Shown here piece by piece: positions 61,074 through 64,000 of a stretch of 64,000 nucleotides of DNA. The stretch's first letter is position 1, and each line of letters begins with the position of its first letter. The stretch covers positions 1 through 64,000 of the forward strand of contig JAEXYH010000041.1 in assembly GCA_023451735.1 (NCBI GenBank), read 5' to 3'. Source of the stretch: Pseudomonadota bacterium (GTDB taxonomy: Bacteria; Pseudomonadota; Alphaproteobacteria; Rhizobiales; Rhizobiaceae). Made by a program: the position numbers and the translations under genes. Under the pieces are notes generated by a model, which was not told the origin of the DNA, searched no databases, and saw nothing but the letters and a program-made list of their open reading frames with translations.

Positions 61074-62144
61074 TCAGCGCAGCCGGTTTCCGTCCTCCGT
61101 AAAGACAAGCACGTCTCGCGCCTCGGCCGAAAGCGAGACGGACTTTCCATCCAGGCTCTCGCGCCGCCCGCGGGTTTCCACGACGATCTCCTTGCCGCTT
61201 GCCAGCCGGGCATGCAGATAGGATACACCGCCGAGATCCTCCTCCATCTCGACCATGGCATCGAACCCGTCATCCGCCGGATTGAGATGCTCTGGCCTGA
61301 GTCCCACCTTGACGAGCGTGCCGGCGGCAACATCGGCGCTCACCTTGGCGAACAGCTCCCTGCCCAGGCCATCGAGCGTGATTCGCAACAACTCACCTTG
61401 GCGGCCTGCCACACGACCATCGAGGAAATTCATCGCGGGCGAGCCGATGAAACCGCCGACGAACTGGTTGTCGGGATTGTCGTAAAGTTCGAGCGGTCGG
61501 CCCGCCTGCTGCAGCCTGCCGCGCTTCAGGACGAAGATACGGTCGGCAAGCGTCATCGCCTCAACCTGGTCATGGGTGACGTAGATCATCGTCGCGCCGA
61601 TCTGTTTGTGCAGCTTGGCGAGCTCGAGCCGCATCTGGACACGCAATTCTGCATCCAGGTTCGACAGCGGCTCGTCGAACAGGAAAACCTTCGGCTGGCG
61701 CACGATGGCGCGACCGATCGCGACACGCTGGCGTTGACCGCCGGAAAGCTCCGCAGGCCTCTTTTTCAGTTGATCGTCGAGATGCAGCACACGCGCCGCC
61801 TCGTGCACCATCTCGTCGATCCTCGCTTTCGGCGTCTTTTTCAGCCTCAGCGAAAATGCCATGTTCTCGTAGACCGTCAGATGCGGATAGAGCGCATAGG
61901 ACTGGAAGACCATCGCGACCTCGCGCTGGGCGGGCTCGACTTCAGTGACATCGCGACCTTCGATCGAGATCGTCCCGGCCGTCGTATCTTCCAAGCCTGC
62001 AATCATCCGCAGAAGCGTTGATTTCCCACAACCGGAAGGCCCGACGAAAACCGCAAAGGCGCCCGTCGGGATATCCATGCTGACGTCGTGGATGACGCCG
62101 ACCGAACCGAAGCTCTTACTGACATTGCGTATGGTGATACCCAT
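61074..62144 (-). CDS. Sugar ABC transporter ATP-binding protein (UgpC/MalK-like)
   Basis: 356 residues. Walker A GPSGCGKSTLLRMIAG, Q-loop VFQSYALYPHLTVYENM, signature LSGGQRQRVAIGRAI, Walker B KVFLFDEPLSNLDAEL, then the TOBE domain (VGLRPEHLNPADDGFDAMVE). It lies 9 bp after the arabinofuranosidase gene and 71 bp before the SBP gene. Confidence 0.95.
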   Translation of the reverse strand: MGITIRNVSKSFGSVGVIHDVSMDIPTGAFAVFVGPSGCGKSTLLRMIAGLEDTTAGTISIEGRDVTEVEPAQREVAMVFQSYALYPHLTVYENMAFSLRLKKTPKARIDEMVHEAARVLHLDDQLKKRPAELSGGQRQRVAIGRAIVRQPKVFLFDEPLSNLDAELRVQMRLELAKLHKQIGATMIYVTHDQVEAMTLADRIFVLKRGRLQQAGRPLELYDNPDNQFVGGFIGSPAMNFLDGRVAGRQGELLRITLDGLGRELFAKVSADVAAGTLVKVGLRPEHLNPADDGFDAMVEMEEDLGGVSYLHARLASGKEIVVETRGRRESLDGKSVSLSAEARDVLVFTEDGNRLR

Positions 62145-62153
62145 GTCGTCGCC

Positions 62154-63665
62154 TCAACCGACCTTCAGGCGAAGCACGTGATAAGAGAGCGCCTTCAGCG
62201 ACCCCTTGAGCTTGCCGTCTTCAACGCCGACGCCGGAGCCCGCCTTTGGCACGACATGATCCGGCTTGTCGGGACCATTTGTCTCATTAAGGCCATACCC
62301 CTCCATTGCATGATGTTCCACAAGCGTCAGATCGGCAAATCCGGTCAGTCCGACATCGAGTTCGGCCGCCTCCGTCAGGTGACGATTGACGATGAACAGC
62401 GTCAGCAGCCCCTCTTCGCGATTATGGACTGCCGCCACGTCGAGATAGGGGACATCGTCTGCAACGCTGCAATCATAGGTCGGGACGTCGACAGCAACGC
62501 TGAGTGCATCGCCGCGGCCATAGATCGAGGCAAAACGGTACGGATGGTAGATGGTCTGGCGCCAGGCCGGGCCATTCTTTTCCGCCCGGATCGGAGCAAT
62601 GACGTTAACCAGCTGGGCGATGCAGGCGATACGCACACGGTCGGAACGGCGGATGAACTCGTTCAAGAGACCGGCGACAAAGAGCGCATCCTCGAAATTA
62701 TACGTCTCTTCAAGCAGCGCCGGCGCTTCCGGCCAGTCCCATGTGCGCCAGCGTTGGCTGTCTTCCTCGCGGATATGGTACCAGACGTTCCATTCGTCGA
62801 AGCAGATATAAACATCGTTCTTCGCCCGCTTCTTCGCCTTCACGTAATCGATCGCGCCCGCTATCGTCTGGATGTAACGGCCGGTCTCTTCGATCTTACC
62901 GAAATAGTTGAGCGTATCCTTGCTCTTGTTGCCGAAATATTTGTGTAGCGAGATGTAGTCGACATTCTCGTAGCACTCCTCCAGCACCTCCCGTTCCCAT
63001 TCGGGATAGGTCGCCATGCCGTCGTTGGAACTGCCGCAGACAATTGCCTCGATCGACTTGTCGAATCCCTTGAAGGCCTTGGCGGTTTCATTGGCGAGCC
63101 GGCCGTATTCCGTCGCCACCTTGTGGCCGATCTGCCATGGGCCGTCCATCTCGTTGCCCAGGCACCACATCTTGACGCCGTAACCGTCATTGTCGACATG
63201 CGAGCGGCGCAGGTCGCTCCAGGTCGTGCCGCCGGGAAAGTTGACATATTCGAGGAAGTTGCGGGCCTCTTCGAGGCCGCGCGACCCGAGATTGACGGCA
63301 AGCATCATTTCGATGCCCGCCATTTTCGACCAGTCGGCAAACTCGTTGATGCCGACCTGGTTGGTTTCCTTCGAACGCCACGCGAGATCGAGGCGCACCG
63401 GTCGCTGGTCACGCGGTCCGATACCATCCTCCCAGCGATAAGCGGAAACAAAATTCCCGCCGGGATAACGGATCGCCGGAATCTTGAGATCCTGCACGAA
63501 TTTCAGGACATCCTTGCGAAATCCGTTCGCATCAGCCTCCGGATGACCGGGTTCGTAGATGCCGCCATAAATAGCGCGCCCCATATGCTCGATGAATGCG
63601 GAGTAGAGCCGCTCGTCGATAGTGCTGATCTTGAAATCCCGATGGACGGCCACGCGTGCCTTCAT
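62154..63665 (-). CDS. Alpha-L-arabinofuranosidase, GH51
   Basis: 503 residues without a signal peptide, as usual for cytoplasmic GH51 enzymes. Acid/base E172 is in MWCLGNEMDGPWQ and nucleophile E291 in ICFDEWNVWYH; YPGGNFVSAYRWEDGIGP is the family block. It releases L-arabinose from short imported arabino-oligosaccharides. Start 63665 follows GGGAGG. It is the first gene of the ABC operon and probably defines its induction. An operator-like dyad sits 30 bp upstream. Confidence 0.95.
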   Translation of the reverse strand: MKARVAVHRDFKISTIDERLYSAFIEHMGRAIYGGIYEPGHPEADANGFRKDVLKFVQDLKIPAIRYPGGNFVSAYRWEDGIGPRDQRPVRLDLAWRSKETNQVGINEFADWSKMAGIEMMLAVNLGSRGLEEARNFLEYVNFPGGTTWSDLRRSHVDNDGYGVKMWCLGNEMDGPWQIGHKVATEYGRLANETAKAFKGFDKSIEAIVCGSSNDGMATYPEWEREVLEECYENVDYISLHKYFGNKSKDTLNYFGKIEETGRYIQTIAGAIDYVKAKKRAKNDVYICFDEWNVWYHIREEDSQRWRTWDWPEAPALLEETYNFEDALFVAGLLNEFIRRSDRVRIACIAQLVNVIAPIRAEKNGPAWRQTIYHPYRFASIYGRGDALSVAVDVPTYDCSVADDVPYLDVAAVHNREEGLLTLFIVNRHLTEAAELDVGLTGFADLTLVEHHAMEGYGLNETNGPDKPDHVVPKAGSGVGVEDGKLKGSLKALSYHVLRLKVG

Positions 63666-63694
63666 GCTTATTCCTCCCAGAAGCAATCATATAA

Positions 63695-63708
63695 ACGATA
63701 TAAATCGT
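63695..63708. promoter_or_regulatory. Short palindrome upstream of the GH51 gene
   Basis: ACGAT-ATAA-ATCGT, perfect 5-bp arms in an AT-rich stretch (63690-63725). It could be the operator of a local regulator. The arms are short, so confidence is low. Confidence 0.35.
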
Positions 63709-63806
63709 ATTTTTTGATATACTCATGAGAGATGGCCATTGATGTCAATGGGGAAGTTGTGGTGCGCCGCAGCAAAACAGGCGAAAGAGCGGCGCAAAAA
63801 TAGGAT

Positions 63807-64000
63807 TTATCGCCTTGTTTTCAGGCGCAAGAGCAGATCCTGATCGTAGTTTCCGAAGCCCTTGCCAAAAATGTTGAGACCGCCGGGATGTTTGCCATCG
63901 GCCTTGACCTCGACACGAACACGGATCGAGCGATGGTCGTCCAGCGCCAGCTGGGCGGTTGTGACATCGGATATCCTCAGTCCGTCCACATAGGTGCCAG
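63807..64000 (-). CDS. C-terminal part of an unidentified protein, cut by the right edge
   Basis: The minus-strand frame is open to the window edge and ends at 63807. The visible 64 residues read GTYVDGLRISDVTTAQLALD, then VEVKADGKHPGGLNIFGKGF and a GNYDQDLLLRLKTRR tail. The GGLNIFGKGFGNYDQD end reminds me of large ArsR-type HTH regulators found beside glycosidase genes, but that is from memory and weak. It lies upstream of the GH51 gene on the same strand and could be its regulator. The start lies beyond the window. Confidence 0.5.
   Translation of the reverse strand, partial: GTYVDGLRISDVTTAQLALDDHRSIRVRVEVKADGKHPGGLNIFGKGFGNYDQDLLLRLKTRR

Noticed and set aside
59668..61221. 517-codon plus-strand open frame
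   Set aside because: Antisense to the sugar-binding protein gene; no ribosome site and no recognisable domain.
1..64000. CRISPR arrays, insertion sequences, prophage or conjugation genes
   Set aside because: I found no regularly spaced direct repeats, no transposase, integrase or phage structural motif and no terminal inverted repeats around any gene block.

Overview
The window looks like accessory DNA from an alphaproteobacterium, most likely a member of the Rhizobiaceae (Rhizobium/Agrobacterium group). The reasons are the GC-rich coding bias, the number of ABC importers paired with catabolic genes, the cytoplasmic GH51/UgpC-type arabinoside set, the adenylate cyclase-TolB-TPR protein type common in rhizobia, and a TGA-N9-TCA element of the RirA type before an iron-uptake operon. 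I see no replication origin, insertion sequence, phage gene, rRNA or CRISPR array.

Region 1 (1-21.1 kb, all minus strand) is one tightly packed catabolic array. In transcription order it holds a Liv-type ABC importer (livK-H-M-G-F), a CaiB/BaiF CoA-transferase, an enoyl-CoA hydratase, an HMG-CoA-lyase-like enzyme, an acyl-CoA dehydrogenase, MmgE/PrpD, an MBL hydrolase, a LacI regulator, a class III old yellow enzyme (OYE), an Asp/Glu-racemase-fold protein, a second MmgE/PrpD, a second OYE, an acyl-CoA ligase, a second MBL hydrolase, a quinone oxidoreductase and ETF beta (cut by the left edge). Three families (MBL, MmgE/PrpD, OYE) occur twice. A sigma70-like promoter and two LacI-type palindromes lie upstream of livK. 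The substrate is unknown. My inference is an unsaturated alicyclic or lactone-forming acid that is imported, CoA-activated, reduced, ring-opened and beta-oxidised. This is the best candidate for an undescribed pathway.

Region 2 (21.1-33.5 kb) is a set of small units: two tandem paralogous unknown genes beside a tRNA-like relic, a GNAT protein, pirin, two closely similar LysR regulators around an LLM flavin oxidoreductase and a YcaC-like hydrolase, an alpha/beta hydrolase, a second quinone oxidoreductase, a homoserine-dehydrogenase-like gene paired with a KefB/C-type antiporter, and an SDR divergent from an AraC regulator.

Region 3 (35-40.6 kb) is a siderophore-uptake locus: a PchR-like AraC regulator divergent from a TonB receptor, a binding protein and a DUF2218-SIP ferric-siderophore reductase. 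No inner-membrane permease is present. The divergent promoter carries a 21-bp-period tandem repeat and a RirA-like dyad.

Region 4 (40.8-49.5 kb) is a peptide-import operon: LysR, dppB, dppC, a fused dppDF ATPase, a class A beta-lactamase-fold protein without a signal peptide, an SBP and an AbgB-like M20 amidohydrolase. An orphan Rho-independent terminator beyond the LysR gene hints at a small RNA.

Region 5 (50-64 kb) holds an adenylate cyclase-TolB-TPR protein, a tripartite tricarboxylate transporter (TctA/B/C) with a GntR-type regulator, its palindromic operator and a fumarase-superfamily lyase, and an arabinoside ABC importer with a GH51 alpha-L-arabinofuranosidase. The last gene, on the minus strand, runs off the right edge.
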